DNA of 64,000 nucleotides from NCBI RefSeq assembly GCF_003369915.1, contig NC_046674.1, positions 8,370,001-8,434,000 on the forward strand. Reading direction: 5' to 3'. The stretch is from Drosophila miranda. Lineage: Eukaryota; Arthropoda; Insecta; Diptera; Drosophilidae. The notes under the pieces are model-generated. The model searched no databases. It saw nothing but the letters and a program-made list of their open reading frames with translations, and was not told the DNA's origin. This document shows positions 1 through 14,100 of the stretch, piece after piece. Every line of letters starts with the position of its first letter. Position 1 is the stretch's first letter. The position numbers and the translations under genes are program-made.

Positions 1-1475
1 CTCTCTCTCTCTCCGCCCCCCTCGTTCTCAGCGGCCACTGCTTTAGCATTTAAGATTCGCTTTCGCTTCCCCCTTTTATTTCTGCGCACTCTGTAAAATT
101 TCCATATTGTTTGTCAACGACGCCGCGCGATTCGATTCGATTGCATCCACAGACCCAGGCTCTTGGCTCTGGCTCTGGCTGCCTATGGCTATGGCTCTGG
201 CTCCGTATGCAGTCTGCATGCAAATGGTGAAACGGCGGGCAGGGCAGGGCGGGGCGGGGCAGAACAGAGCCCACAGATATCGCATCAGGCAGGGGCCCAG
301 TAGTTCAATCACACTGCACAAAAGTTCGAGGTCAGTTATAAAAATAAAATTATGTATATTCCCTCGCTCTTTACCCCTCCCCCTCTACTCACACTCTCTC
401 TCTCTCTTAGCATTGGATGGGATGTGATGGGATGGGATTGGAATTGGATTGGGCTTTTTGTTTTATATTAATTTCTGTTTGAATGCGACAAAATGAGTTG
501 GTTGCTTTGTCTTTGGCTGACTCAGGATTCAGCAGGATTCAGCATTCAGGACTTCGGACTCAGAACTCGGGATCGTATCGGATCTCAGGCGGGGCGATGA
601 GGATGGGGTTGCTTGCCCAAGGGGCACAAAGGCCATTGTTCCACCGTTACCAGAGCGGGATGGGATGGGATGGGACGGGGACGGGTCATTCAAGTGGAAG
701 TAGGCCACTGGAGTTCTGTGTAACTTGAGCGCAGGACAGGCCGTAAGCTGCAATTGTGTAATGCGACCCCGCTGGAGGAGGGCAATGACTCCCTGCCTCA
801 AGGATACTCGGGGGAAAGAACAGCAGGAGCTGCGCAAAAACAACATCCACAGGGCCCTCAGCTCTTCTAAGCCTGGCCCAAAGGAAGCATCAGCGGCGGC
901 CAGTCGCAGTCCGGCCCCAGACAGGCCCAGACCCATGGAATGCTGTTGAACTTAATTTTGGTTGGCTGCGCCTCGCATCGCATCGCATCGCATCGCCTCG
1001 CCTCGCAATGAAATGAAATTTTGATAATTTCCAGAGAATTCATGCCACAGATTTTGGTTTGCCGCGAAGCAGCGCGCCACGGACTCAGAGCCAGACCCAG
1101 GCCCAGACCAAAGGCGAAACTAGTTGGACAGGCTCTCAAGGATTGCGACCAGACGCGTCTCGGGGCAGGTTCATTAACTTGTTTGCCCCGTTGTTGCTGC
1201 TGTTGCTGTTTTTTTTGTGTGTTTTTTATGTTTTATTTTTGGGGCCGCCGTCGCGCTGCCAGCATCCGCGACGAGACAATAATGATCTTCACTGGAAACG
1301 CGCGCCCCTGCCCCAATCCACTCCCGGCTCCGGCTGGAGCTCCTTCCTCCTCGTTGGTGGTGGTGACTTAATTGCCGCACCCAAATGGCTGAGCTGGACC
1401 TAGGGATTAGCCAGAAAAGTATTCCTTAATGTTCGATGGGTATACTCTATACTCCACACCCGGTACCGTAACGCA

Positions 1476-1720
1476 CCCACAATTTTGAAGGGATGGCTAT
1501 CTTATTTGGCTATATTCTTGTCTATGGCCACTATCGGTCGTTCTACCAAAACTTCAGATAAGATTAGGATAACAGCCACAAGAACTTCTAATGACACCCG
1601 CAATTTTGAAGATATGGCTCTATAATTTGATACAATTCTAGTATATAGCCATTATCTGTCAACCTGCTATATTTTATGATGATAAGATAAATCTTACAGC
1701 CAGAATTACGAAAAATGTAT
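1476..1720. repeat. Diverged 121-bp tandem duplication
   Basis: CACCC(A/G)CAATTTTGAAG starts at about 1476 and again at about 1597. Both units continue with ATGGCT(A/C)T, a TATAGCCA(T/C)TATC(T/G)GTC-like part, and GATAAGAT followed by ACAGCCA. The units have drifted, so the duplication is old. Confidence 0.55.
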
Positions 1721-3098
1721 TCCCATTTTAAAAAAATAGTTTAAAAATCTTAAATTTCAATAGATACCAACTTAAAAGAGTAAATAAAGTATAGTCCATC
1801 TTTTTACTGGGTATTTTCTAGTCGGATAGTTGTTTTTTGTACTGCTTAGTGTTCTTTTTTTCCCAACCGGTTTCGGTTCGGTTTCTACTGCGACCGAAAT
1901 GGATATGAAACTCCGGGGCTCTAGACTCTACTCGGATCTTCCCTATGATCCTTGTGACATTCGCTCATTTTTCAATGTCGCAGTTCGCCGCAGTTGCTGT
2001 GGCCTCTTGCCGATAAAGTGGAGCACATTGTACTAGCCTCTGATTAATATGAGCTGATACCGCCGCAGCCTTGGCCCGAGTCATTTGCCCAGTGATTCAC
2101 AAGTTGGCTATGACTAAGCTAAGCGGTCGGTCCCTTGGCCAATACCCTGACATGACTAAGCCGCAGATGGTAAAAGAGTTCGTTGGGCTTTTTGAGAGAA
2201 ACTCGAATCTAGGGTCCACTACTTAAAAATGGAATTTAGGGCAGCAATTTTAGAAGGTTATCGAATATATGTATTGCCAACCATATATTAAGGGATCTTT
2301 ATAGAGTTGTAGACGGAGTCCACGTGTTTGTTAAAACAAAAGCTTAACCATGATCCCATTGATATTGGTAAAGTAGTGGCGATACAATCACTTCTTCGTC
2401 CAATATGGAGTCTGCATAGGACTTCGTTGAAGTGTGGTGTATCGCGATGGTGTACCATTGGGATATTGTATCTAAGAAGTAGTCTAAATCGGTAATCGAA
2501 TGGTACATTGTCTAGTCCAAGGCCTGCCACTGGTATCGCCGTCCATGTCTAGGACCAAAGTCTTCTTTGTATGCAGGCGAAAACTTAATCAAAGCTCATC
2601 CGAAAGTGCTGATTCGTGCTATGGATACCGAGTGTCCATCCGCATTGTCGTGCGCTCAAGTTCAAACCAGGGTCAGATAGTATGTGTTGCGCATCAGGAA
2701 AAGTGCAACTAGTGAACGGCTTACTCATCGGCATTCGCACATTCAATTCATGCTTCCATGAAAACGTTCGGAGCAACAGAATTAGTTCGGCAAATGTTTT
2801 GCCGGGTCAGCTGGTGTTTTCATAAAAGGCATAATATTTGACAATGATCGATTCATCCGTTGGATTCCACTGAGGAGCAAGCCCCGCCCGACGAATATGC
2901 CATCTCTTGCTTTGACAAATGAATCACATATCCAGATCGATAATGGATATGGCTTCCGACTCCTCTTACAGTGGGTGTGAACAGGAGTGTGTGTGTGTGA
3001 GTGAGAGTACTGGGAATGTAGGAGGGGAACAATGGATAAATAAACAGCCATGAAATGCAGTGCCAGCTAAATGCTGCCCGCGACTGTAGCGAACAGAG

Positions 3099-3121
3099 GG
3101 AGAGAGAGAGAGAGAGAGAGG
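3099..3121 (+). repeat. (AG)n microsatellite
   Basis: An uninterrupted AG run of about 23 bases, a possible GAGA-factor target. Confidence 0.9.
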
Positions 3122-4184
3122 TGCCAAGGAGAGTCCCGGAGAGGAGAGCGATGTCACTTGTGTAAAATATTGCACTGGCCTTGGAGCAGCACGCACAATG
3201 TGACTGCGCTGTCAAGACGATTAACAGCAGCAGCAGCAGCAGAAACCGCAGCAGCAGCAGCAGCGAAAGCCACATGAAAAAGCAATAATAACAACTGCAG
3301 CGACTGCAACTGTGTCCCTGACGATGGCGTCGGCCAGGAAGGAGCACCATATTGCGCGCATCTGGAGATTGGCTGGCTGCACGCGATTGGGGTGGACATT
3401 TTGTAAAAAGCTAACATATAATTTTCCAACTAAATATTGAAAAATCCATAGAAACCCATGAAACAGTTCCTTACTGATGGAAATTATTTATGAAATATTT
3501 AAGGCCCCGCTCAGAAATGTCCACCCTAATGACTTTGCCAGCTCATTACGTGTTTCAGTGTTTTTTGCAGGACCCGCTGCCGCGTTTTTTTGCGGTTGAC
3601 TGTGGCGTCTGCTGGGTGTCAACATTTAACCGCATGTTGCAGCTCCCCACGTCCCAAAACCAACACAAAAAAACCCCGCATAAAAATAAAACAGCAAAAT
3701 TAACTTCTGAGTCAATTTGCAGCACCCGCATCCCGGACGTCGCAGCGTTGCTGTTGTCAGGCGACATTCGTACAGTTGCCAAGAAGTCAATCACTGGATG
3801 GCGTGGCCGTCGCGTATTCGATGATTGATCCGGAACACATGCTGGAGGCCAGCAAGGAGGCAGCGAGGGAGGGAGGGAGGTTATTTTCCATATCCAGATT
3901 AACACTAATCGATAGCGCGGCTTTACCTGTTGTAACCGCATATTTGACAGGCAGTGTGTTAAATGAGCGCTAAATCATATTTTTGTTGGTTTTTTTTTCG
4001 GTTTAGCTGTTGTTGAATGCAAAATAAATTGCGCATAAAGTTTAATCACTTTGACTTTGTACAACACACACAGGCATGCTCGCAGGAGAGAGATACAAAT
4101 ACAGATACATTTACACTCGTGAGCAAAATCAAACAGCAACAACAGCAACGCCGAAAAATAAAAACGCATAACAAAAGATTCTTC

Positions 4185-4238
4185 ACACACACACGCACAT
4201 CACACATGCATGTGTGTGTGTGTGTGTGTGCACACACA
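4185..4238. repeat. CA/TG microsatellite with inverted symmetry
   Basis: CACACACAC at the left, ATGCATG in the centre, a (TG)10 run at 4211-4230 and then CACACACA. The two kinds of run can pair, so this can fold into a hairpin. Confidence 0.85.
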
Positions 4239-4934
4239 AACAAGCAAAGCGGACAGTGCAAAATAAGTATACGACTGCGACGCTGGCAACAGAGAGCGGC
4301 AGAGGAACAGAGACCCAGAGAGAAAGAGCTTGAGCCAGAGGGGAGCAGCGATCGGGAGTCAACAACCTCCAGTGCATTACTCACTTTTAAAGACCGTGTG
4401 TGTCCTTCAACAAAAAACTTTATCTCTGTCTCTCACTCGCTCACTCTCTCCCTCACCGCTGCCTTTGCTTTTGCTTTTGCGCTGAATGTGTTTTGCTGTG
4501 TGTGTGTGTGTGTGTGTGTGTTTTTTTAGCATTTTATAATTAAACAATTTTTGCAGTCGTTTCGCCTGCGCCACCCCTCTTCCTCCTCCTACTCCTCCTC
4601 CTCCTCCTCCTCCTTCAGCCAGCAGCTTCTTCTGCAGTCTTCTCTTCCACCCTGCTCTCGCCAAGCTTTTCTGTGGTCTTCTTGTAGCCCCACTTGTGGT
4701 CTTCTCTTGCTTCTTCTCGCCCTCTCATCATTTTTTTTTCTTGACAAACAACCCGAAAAAAATAAAGCTTGCACAAGTGTGTGCCAGGAGGGGGGCAGGA
4801 TGGGGGGCAGGAGGCGGGTCAGCGCGGACTCGACGCTCTTCTATCTCCACTTTATCGATTCTGTTTTGAGAACATTGTCGATCTCCGAAGCGTCTGAGGC
4901 TGCTGCGCATTTGGGTGCTGCGAGACGAGACAGG

Positions 4935-4989
4935 AGAGTGAGCGAGAGAGAGAGCGAGAGAGAGATAGGGAGAGCGAGAGAGATGAGAG
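4935..4989 (+). repeat. GAGA-rich tract
   Basis: About 55 bases of GAGAGAGCGAGAGAGAGATAGGG-like sequence contain many GAGAG sites, typical binding sites for GAGA factor (Trl) at fly promoters and Polycomb elements. Confidence 0.6.
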
Positions 4990-6779
4990 ATGAATAAACT
5001 GTTGTACGCTTGCGTGACCTGTTCCCCCGTCTCAGTCAATCGCCTGTCGTCCCCACCTCCTTTGGCTGCCCCACGCACATACAGAAGAAAGGAGAAGAGA
5101 AGGCGAGCGATGGTGAGGGGAGACATCCAGTGTATCCACATCCGCTCTGCTGCAGTATCTGTGTGTCAGTGTGTGTATGTCATTGACTGCAATTTGTTAG
5201 CAAAATATTTCAACTGATAAAATAAAATCTACATAAAGCCAATGAACTCTACACAACTCTACACAACCCAAAATCAACAAAAATGGCTCTTCACTGTGGG
5301 CTGTGGGGGCTCTGTGGGGGGGTCTGTGGGGGCTGCAATTTGTTGGCTTTTGCGGTTTTTGCAATTTGCGCCCCAATTGGAGAGCCCTGACAAAGCCCAA
5401 AAATCACATCTTAGAAGGCATGTGTGCAACAGAGATGGCACTCGAGGATGGTAACACTCACTCACACTCACACTCACTCACACACACACACACACACATT
5501 GGCACAGGTTGGCAGTGCCATAAACAAAGAATTCCTTTTGTTTGTTGATTCGATTTTTGTTGGTCGTTTTTTTTGTAAATTGTATTACTTTATTTTTAAA
5601 TAAACAAGGCGCAAAGTCGTCGTGGCAGAGCGGGAGTTCATTGCATTCGACAGAATATAAATATATGTATAAAAAATAAATAACAAAAACAAGTACACGA
5701 TACGATGTATAATTAACGGCTGCGCGTGTGTGGAGAGTTCGGCTTAATTTATCAGTTCTTTCCTTTTTTGGGGAGCACAAAAATACTTGCATTCCAGCAG
5801 GGAAATAATGATCAAAGAAACTAAAGTTTAAGCCAAAAACCCGAACTCTTGCCCCTATTATTATTGACTTGGAAGGATATTCATGGTTTGTTCCTGGCGC
5901 ATCCTCGAAAGTCAATCAATTGTTCGATTATTGATCAACAATCTCGAAATGGGGACTTTCGAAATGATCTTTATTGATTGTGACATAATCTACTCATATT
6001 TTACAGGTATTACATCTTCCCTCAAGTGTGAACAGTTATGTTTTTGGCAGAATCCTTGTGGACTGGGCCTGGTGCTCGATTTCCTCAGAGCATTGAATGT
6101 CATGTGGTACACTCGGGTTACAGTAAAGTCGGTCAATAACTTTGGACCTGGCCAAAACGTTTAACTGACCGCAACAGCCACAACAGCCCCCCCCACCACC
6201 ACCCTTTGGACACCCTTTGAGGATCCTCTCGGATGCCACGTTATTTTTTAGTTGAACGGTTTAATGACTCGGACTTAATTTGCGCTCTCCGCAGCAGGGA
6301 GTGGGGAGGAAGGAGAGGCAGCAGCGAAAACAGAACAAGGCAGACAACACCCAGCAGCAAAAAAGATACCCAAGCCAGAGGGAGAAGAAAGACACGTCTG
6401 GCATATGAGTAGGAGCGGGGAAGGGGGAGGGGGAGTGGGCGGCGGCAGCGCAGGCTGCAGGAAGAGCTCTGTGTGTGTGTCGCCAAAAACAAAGAACAGA
6501 GCCAGACGAATTCAGTCCCAAAAAGAGCCGAACAGAGGCCAAAGAGAACCGCAGAACGATGCTCAAAGTAACTCATATTCAAGTCCCGTACCCGAACGAT
6601 GTGTGTGTGTGTGTGGGCAGCGCTATCGCTGCCACTGCCATGGCCAATATGTATATAAGCGGCGATCGAAAGATGCAAAATGTTCATTCTGTTGTCGTTT
6701 CGTTTCGTTCGCTTTACTTTTTCTGGAATACTCGTATGAAAAAAGTCAAACAAAATAATAAAATGAAACAGCGATCCAC

Positions 6780-6831
6780 TCACACACACACACACACACA
6801 CACACGTATATTGGCACACACACACACACAC
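6780..6831 (+). repeat. Paired (CA)n microsatellites
   Basis: Two CA runs (about 6780-6803 and 6815-6831) are separated by CGTATATTGG, about 100 bases upstream of the TATA box at 6923. Confidence 0.85.
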
Positions 6832-6922
6832 AGATGCAGCTGGTGTTCCGCCGCCATTGCGTATGGGGCGGCCATTGAAGCCGACGACGACTGCTCTGCC
6901 GGCGAACGTCGCCGCTCGAGAG

Positions 6923-8160
6923 TATAAAAGCATAAAATCACTTCGTACTCGGGTTTATTAAAACCAAAACTGTGCAAGTGTCAAGATCGGAACGGAACGG
7001 ATCGGATCAGGAGGCAGGAGCAGCGGCAGCAGCAGCAGCAGATCGAAAGTCGAAAAAAAAGAGTGAACAAAATTCTTGTGAAATTCAAAAGCACACATTG
7101 CAGGCAACGCCCCTCTTTAAAGCCAAGTGAAAGTCGGGGAAAACCAACACACAAAACTAAACTAATCGAAAATTGACAATCACCGAAAAGAGTCGGGCAC
7201 AACGGGGCTGCTTCCCCGCCGTAAATGGTGCAGGAAAAAACAGAGCACAAAAATTATTTATTTTTTTTTTTTTGCTTTTTTTTTGCTTTATTTTTTTGAA
7301 TTAAATAGGCGCCACGCGACGCGCAACAAGAAAAAAAGAAAACAGAAATAAAAAACGAAAGTGTTCTACTGACATGGATTACTTTTGCCTCTCCCCGGCA
7401 ACAGCAACAACGGCTAGCGCAAAGGCAAAGAGAAACTAACGCTAGTTTTAGTCTGTGGGCTCTCTGAGAGTAAAATAGAAAGCAAAACTAGACAGACGGC
7501 AGATCAGCTATGTGGCCCCGGCCCCGGTCCCGGTGTACGTGCACTTGGGCATGCTGTGTGCGCTGGTGTGTGTGTGTGTGCGTTTGGCTTTTTTTGTTTT
7601 TGTGAGAGCAAATTCTAATTCTTGAACTTGAACTCTAAAATCCACACAGCCACACACACACACACTCACACGTACTCCCAATCGGTAGCGGCAGCCTTGC
7701 ATAAATATGCATGTTGTTGTTGTTGTTGTTCTTGCTGGAACCGGCACGCTCTCTGTGAGGCTTATGCTCTCCCGCTGCCGCTGCTAATCTCCACATTTTG
7801 CTTGGCGGCGCTGAGCCCCCAGAGAGGGACAGTCGGTCAGTTAGTTTGGAGGTGGCGCTCGCTGGCTCGCATCAAATTTGCTAGCTGATCAATTTGCGAC
7901 TTGCTTGCAATTAATGTTTTTTTGTTTTTTTTTTTGATTTTGGACCCCAGAAAAAAAAAGTGAAAGTCTGTGAGTGAAAGACGTGGCATTTGTAGGCAAA
8001 ATCCAACATTGAACCGTACGCAAAACACGAAACGCGCAACGCTCAACGCTCAACGCGAAACAAGTTAAAACATTTTAAAACGCGAAACGCAAATGAAACC
8101 GAACAAAAATGAGACCGAACCCGGGCAATGCAAAGAAAGCGGCGCCGCAAACTTTTTGCG
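6923..8160 (+). promoter_or_regulatory. Possible second TATA promoter and leader-like sequence
   Basis: TATAAAAG at 6923-6930 follows two (CA)n blocks. It is followed by purine-rich sequence of the type common in fly 5' UTRs (CAG-rich and GAAAGT-rich, almost no ATG), including a second leader-like stretch around 7960-8140. A possible donor (TCT|GTGAGTG) lies near 7969. No coding exon was found that it clearly feeds. It may be an alternative promoter of the 24.7-kb gene, a non-coding RNA, or a chance match. The initiator is weak. Confidence 0.3.
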
Positions 8161-11100
8161 CAGCTGCCTTCCTGACTAGTTACGTTTTTTTTTCCCTCTT
8201 ACTCTTACTCTTTTTTTTTCGGTTTTTGTTGTTTCTTATGAACATAGTCGGATAGGGGGATCGGTGGGCGTGGGGGCAGGAGGCCGTATGGAAATCGAGG
8301 GGAAAAGAAAGCAGAGCAAAGCGGCGGCGTTACGTAGTCACGTCCGATAAGTGGGCGTGGCCGGTATAAGTGTGTTTGTTCTAAAGAGAATGTGCCTTAT
8401 AAATCTAGCCTCTACTAGGCTTTGTCTGTGCATTTGAAAGCCCGATCAGACATAGCCTATAAGAGGTTAGGTGTACCAAGGAAGAAATGCATCAAAAGCG
8501 GAATCCCGATTACAGTTACACTTACGCGAACGCCGGGAGGAGGAGGAGCCGGTGGCAGCCGACTGATAAGCAAAATATTCTCCCCCCACCACTATGCATA
8601 TCACTGAATAATCACTGATTTTCTCCCATTTCTCATATAGAAATTGTTTCCACAACAGCGCCAGCTTCTGGATTTGTTTACGGCCACGATGTTTATTAGT
8701 GTATAAATAAAAATTGTTTATGAATAAAAGGCGTTTTTCTGATATTTGATGAGTGTTCTTTTCCAATTTTCGCTAAAAGATTGCCGCAAGTGAGGCTCGA
8801 ATGGAGTCGAATCGAGTCGAGTCGAGGACGGGGACTTGGGGTTCTGTTGATTTGCTTTTGTTGCCGCGCGGCGCACTCGAGGCGGATTGGATTACTGGTG
8901 ATTATCGCATCGAACAGCTTGCAAAATTTGTGTAATGCGCTTTAACAAATAGTTTATTTATGAACTCACTTTGCAGATGATGATGAGTCTTTGTCCTGTT
9001 CCTCGAACTCCCAGCGCACAAAGTCGAGATGTGAGGAATTAAGGGGGGATTCGTTTCAAAACTGAAAAATAGCTGAGTCAATGTATGGAATGTAGTTGTT
9101 GAGTGAGACTTATCTTTTGTTTAAATTTTGAATTTGAACTTAAAAAACTTGAATCTGGCTTTAAACTGCTTAGGCACCGATCAACGGCTGCCTGCTGCTA
9201 CACTCGATTCAGGCACTGCTTGAATTGATTAAGCAGTGTATCACAAAGAAGTAAAATTTAAGTAAAATTCATGTAGAATTTGAAGAATATAGAGCAGCGA
9301 CATCTGCCGACAAAACCGTCTTCCTCTTCACAGTGGCGCAGCCCTAGCGATAATTTTTGACCGGTTTGGTTTGTGGAGTTTTAGACGATTTATTGTTAAA
9401 ATATTCTTAAAAAAGGATGCAGTAAAAGCTATCATTTAAAAATAAACCTATCTTATAGAAAATTGTTTTATATATCCCATAAAGTTAGTCGCTAACAAAA
9501 AGTGTCGATGGAAAAGCCTTTTAAACAGAAACTAAAACAGACAAGGGGGAACGTAGTGAGCCGCGGCACTGCATAGATACATATATACTCGATACTCAGT
9601 CATTATATATGTGAGCTTATGATTTATGTAATTTATACAATATATTCTATAAGTCGTCCGGTATTTTATAAACGATACCCAAAGTGTATAGGGGTATATT
9701 AGTTTTTTGGCGGAAGTGGATGTGTGCAGCACTTAGAAGGAAGCGTTTTCGACCCCATAAAGTGCCAACACTAAGCTTCGTTACTGCCTTTTCTGAGCTT
9801 TTTGATATTTTAAGTTCTGGATAGACTTAATATTCGGTGGCTTCAGTCGATTGTTTTAAGAAAGCCACAAAATATAAGTATTTACGGATTGTGGAAAGCC
9901 TTTTATTGAAGAAAAAAGCCAAATAATCAAAACTTTAATTGCATAAACCAACACCTGAGCTAAGGTGCCCAACAATATGATTCGGAATGCATAAAATAAG
10001 AACAAGAAACATGTGGAGGGCCGCAATATCACCATTTGTGGTAAAACTTTCTGTACCCAATCAATCTTACGATCTTACAATATCGGCAAGTACCAGCAGA
10101 GTAAGATCTGGCCTACAAGAACATAAATTGAGTGCCCATAGTCTGAGGTAAATTCCTCTGTTGACGGTAGGCAAGGAAAAGCATCCTGTGGTCCGACAAA
10201 AGCCAAATCTTTGTGGTATGCTGCATGGTTCGTGGTTTAATAACCCAAAAGAAAGATGCGACAGCTGTTGAGCAGCTGTTGTTGCTGCCAAATGCTGTAC
10301 AACATAATAATTAACCTGTAAATACAACTGAAGTAAAATTTGGAACAGTTTACTGTATTTTATAGTTGTTGGAATATTCGAAATCAGTGCTATTTTAGTT
10401 GCCGCCTTTTCTTTTTCTGCAATGCATACCATTGCCATTGCTTGCGAATAAAAACTATCAATAGCTATAGCTATCATGGCATCTTGTATATAGTAGATAT
10501 CAATGGTATGGCTATTCAACATCCCTAGAACGAAAGACAGCTCGAGACACTGCCACCGCTGCCACCGATGCCACTGCTGCCGCTGTCAATGGCAAGATGA
10601 ATGTTATGTTCGTTAGCTGCGAGATCTCGAGTCAACTCCCACAATGGCAATTCGCTGGCTTCTGTTTCTGTTTCTGTTTGTGCTTTTTCTGCTGGATCTG
10701 CGGCTTTGGTTTATTCGACCTGACGGCACATAAAACACGCTCGGAAATGCGTCCGAGACAGACAGTCTCCCATTTATGTGGATTTCTCACACATAAAATT
10801 CGAGCCAAAGTCGAAATCGAAGACATTAACAAAGAGAAACAGATTGCAGTCGCAGTGGCAGTGGCAGCAGCGTTCATGTCTTCCCTAATGGCTTGTACAT
10901 GGCACTTGAACACTCTTTGGCCGAGCCGTATTTATGGCCTGCACTCGACCATTTTGGCCATTTTCCATTTTCCAGCTGCCTTCAGCGCGCTGACGGCAGT
11001 GCGGCTTATGCAATGTGTGGCTCATCATTTGGGAGTCTGTCCGAGTACATGGCTTAACATTTAACCCCCCCCCCCATACCATACCATCACATCCCATCCC

Positions 11101-14100
11101 ATTCGAAATGGTGGCTATTCCTGGTCCAAAGGGGCCTCCAGATATGACCTTCTTCTCCATCATCTTCTCCTTCTTGTTGTTCATCTTCTTTTTTTTGAGA
11201 TGTTTTCAAATTTGTTGCAGCTAATTGAGAGACACGCCCACAAACACGAAAACAAATGATTGCAGTTAATTAAATTTGGGCAAACGAAGACAAAAAAAGC
11301 AAACCCTGCAAGCCAAGCAGACGCCAATAGCAATACCAATTCATTGCAGTAATAAATTGACCCACTTTCGAATCTGCAACCTGACCCAACTACTAGTACT
11401 CGTACATGGCAGAGGAAAAACAAAACCAACACTCAATGAAACCAAAAGCAAAAAAAGCAAAAAAAGAAGAAAAAACTACCGACAAAAATACAAGACCCAA
11501 AACAAACTTGGCTTAAAAATCGACAAGCGCCAAACGACAACAAACAAGCCACCAAAGCCACGAAAAACCCAACAACCAAAGCAAGTACCCGAAAGGAATG
11601 CCTGTTTTGGGTGAGCCGAGGCTTTAGATACCCTTCAAGGTGCATCGTTTCTCTGAGGAGAAGTGTATGGGGTATAATCGTTGAAGGCAGGCGACTAACA
11701 GATATCTATCTCTTCTATCTATCGCTATCCCTCTGTCAAATGTCCTTTGCCCAACTCTTTCCTTGGCCCACACAGGCATCCCCTGGCACAAGCCCCTGGT
11801 CCCAGGCCCTATACCCTGTGTAAAGGGTATACCAGCCAAGGCACCAACAAACATCAACACTTTAGTGAAACAGTTTAGTGCCAGTCAAAAATCGAACGAC
11901 TTAAGAAACGAACGCGACCGAGCGGCTGACGACAGTCGGGCCTCGCTCTCGCTCTCTCTCTCTCTCTCTCACTGGAGCCTGCCTGCACGTGAGCTTCCTT
12001 GTGCATGTGTGTGTGTGTGTGTGTGTGAATCGGAATTTAAGTGGCGCGCAGTAGCCAAGAGGGCGGACAAACAGAGAGAGACAGACAGACCAGACACAGA
12101 TGTAGTTGCAATTCAGCTTCGGCTTTAAGCAGCAATTGTTTGCCATCGCCCTCTCCTACTGCAGCCCCCCCTCTGGGGCAGGGGGGGGGGGGGAATTGAG
12201 TAATTGACTTCATTGGCCACCGCCGCCGCCGCCGCTGCTGCTGCTGCAGCACGAGTGCTGTTGTTGTTGTTGTCTTTTAGGCAAATTGCAATACTCTGCC
12301 GCCGACAAATTGGTTAAGGAAACGTCTCGGATTGGGCAAGTGCTGGCCAGAATTATGTGGGTGTCGGTTTTGGAGAAAGGAAGGGAATGGCAGGAATTAC
12401 CCACGCTAGTGGCTGCAATGGCTGGAAGGAAGTTACCGTAACGAGTGTATCCGCTAAGCGGGAGCTTATCCCATCGATCCCCGATCACCCATTACCTTGA
12501 TAAAGCACTCACGAAAGTAATGGCCCCCGAATGGCAGGCACCTTGATACGCTGCCCAATCCCAGTTAATCCCCTCGAAAGCACTCCCTAATCTGATGGCA
12601 GTGCAATCAGAGGCCGCCTTGGCTCTGATTTGATCTGATAGATTCTGTTATTATGATCGTAACAATCTCTTGGCCACCGGCCAGCACTTGTCTAGTCCGA
12701 GCCGAGCTCCAGTCAGGCGGTCATTCGAATTTCATGCTCTAGATAATAATAAACCTGCCGTTAGTGCGAGTCCAAGTATTTTTGAATGCAAACATTTGGG
12801 GCTTTGGCTTGGCAACAAGCCACACACACACACACACAAGCACATAAATTAAAACTTGATATTTTATTGACTTTCAACATTGGTCGGACAAGTGGGGGGG
12901 TGGGGGGAAGGGGGTGGGCATCTACACGATTTAATTTACCGAGTGGATTTGAAAAGCAATTCAAAGTAATCCAAATCCCAACACCATAATAAAACCGACT
13001 TCCATTGTCTGCAAGGTGTTAAATATTTGTTGTATAATCCGCTCCAAAAAAAATGTTTTTTTTTTTCTTCTTTTTCTCTTTTTTGGAGGGGGAAAAACGA
13101 CTTAAAAATCGATTAACATCAGCGTAATTATGGACATAATTCCAGTGATCAAGTGTGGCAACAACAAAAGCCCCCAAAACGAAAGCGGTAAATGTCAAGA
13201 AATTAGCACAAATACGAGTATAAATATATAGTATACATAAGATATATATATGTATATATATATTCGTTTGGGATATGAAAAATGTTTAAATACCAGTGAC
13301 CAGAAAACCTTGAACTTGAAATGATTTAGGGATGACTCTTGCAACCGGAGGCAGCTTTCACTTTTTCACTCGGGACACCCGGTTCTTGTGAAGGGCTCTC
13401 CATGGAGTATTGGTGGGGGCCCAGACGAGGTCTGGAACGCGATGCGTGTTGGACCGGCGGCTGACAAGGTCAACACCTTTCCTTTCCTTTTTTGGTTCAG
13501 TTGAGATTTCTGTATGGGAACTTGCGGCTTGTGGCTTGTGCAGCGGGTAAGCAGCGACATTGCGCATACGCCCCGATAGCCGGCCACTTGTTAATTAAAA
13601 TATTTGAAGTAATTATATAAGCAAAGTGTGCTAATTACACGGCCAGGAAGGCGAGAAGGCTGACGCCAAGCGAATGACAAATGTCGGGGCGCCACAAAGA
13701 TAATCACTCATCTAGGCAATCATTTGAATAGTGGCTTAGCTGCTGGCCAGATCAGACCACAACCAATCAATCAGTGAGTGGATTCCTCTAGGTCTACCTG
13801 TGAGTCTTTCAATCAGAAGACTTCTGCTCCATTCATCGGGTTTACAGCCCATTAAAACCTTAATTATGTGTTGGCATACTCGTAGAGTGGATCGTAACAT
13901 TTCCATTAAGAGGCTTCTTGGCTATCACTCCCGAAAGCCATCATTAGGGGTGGATATTAGTTACAATATCCAACCATCAGTCGGTCCATTAATCAATCTC
14001 TCAGTTCCGCTATTGAGAGCCTCCATTCAGTGGCCTCTAAAGTGAGAACCGATTGGAGATACAACATTTGATATCCATCAATGCATAAAGTCGCTGCCGT

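Larger units (their letters stand above)
1..6900. other. No supported gene
   Basis: Open frames here are short and repeat-derived. Weak protein-like frames at 2288-2530 (-) and 2585-2825 (both strands) could be relics of a degraded element but match nothing recognised. Microsatellites (CT, AG, CA/TG, TCC) are frequent. Confidence 0.4.

Noticed and set aside
2288..2825. Several 60-80-aa frames on both strands
   Set aside because: Could be relics of a transposable element, but no recognisable motif, terminal repeat or consistent frame was found.
10067..10522. 151-aa - strand frame
   Set aside because: No domain, irregular composition, no flanking gene signals.
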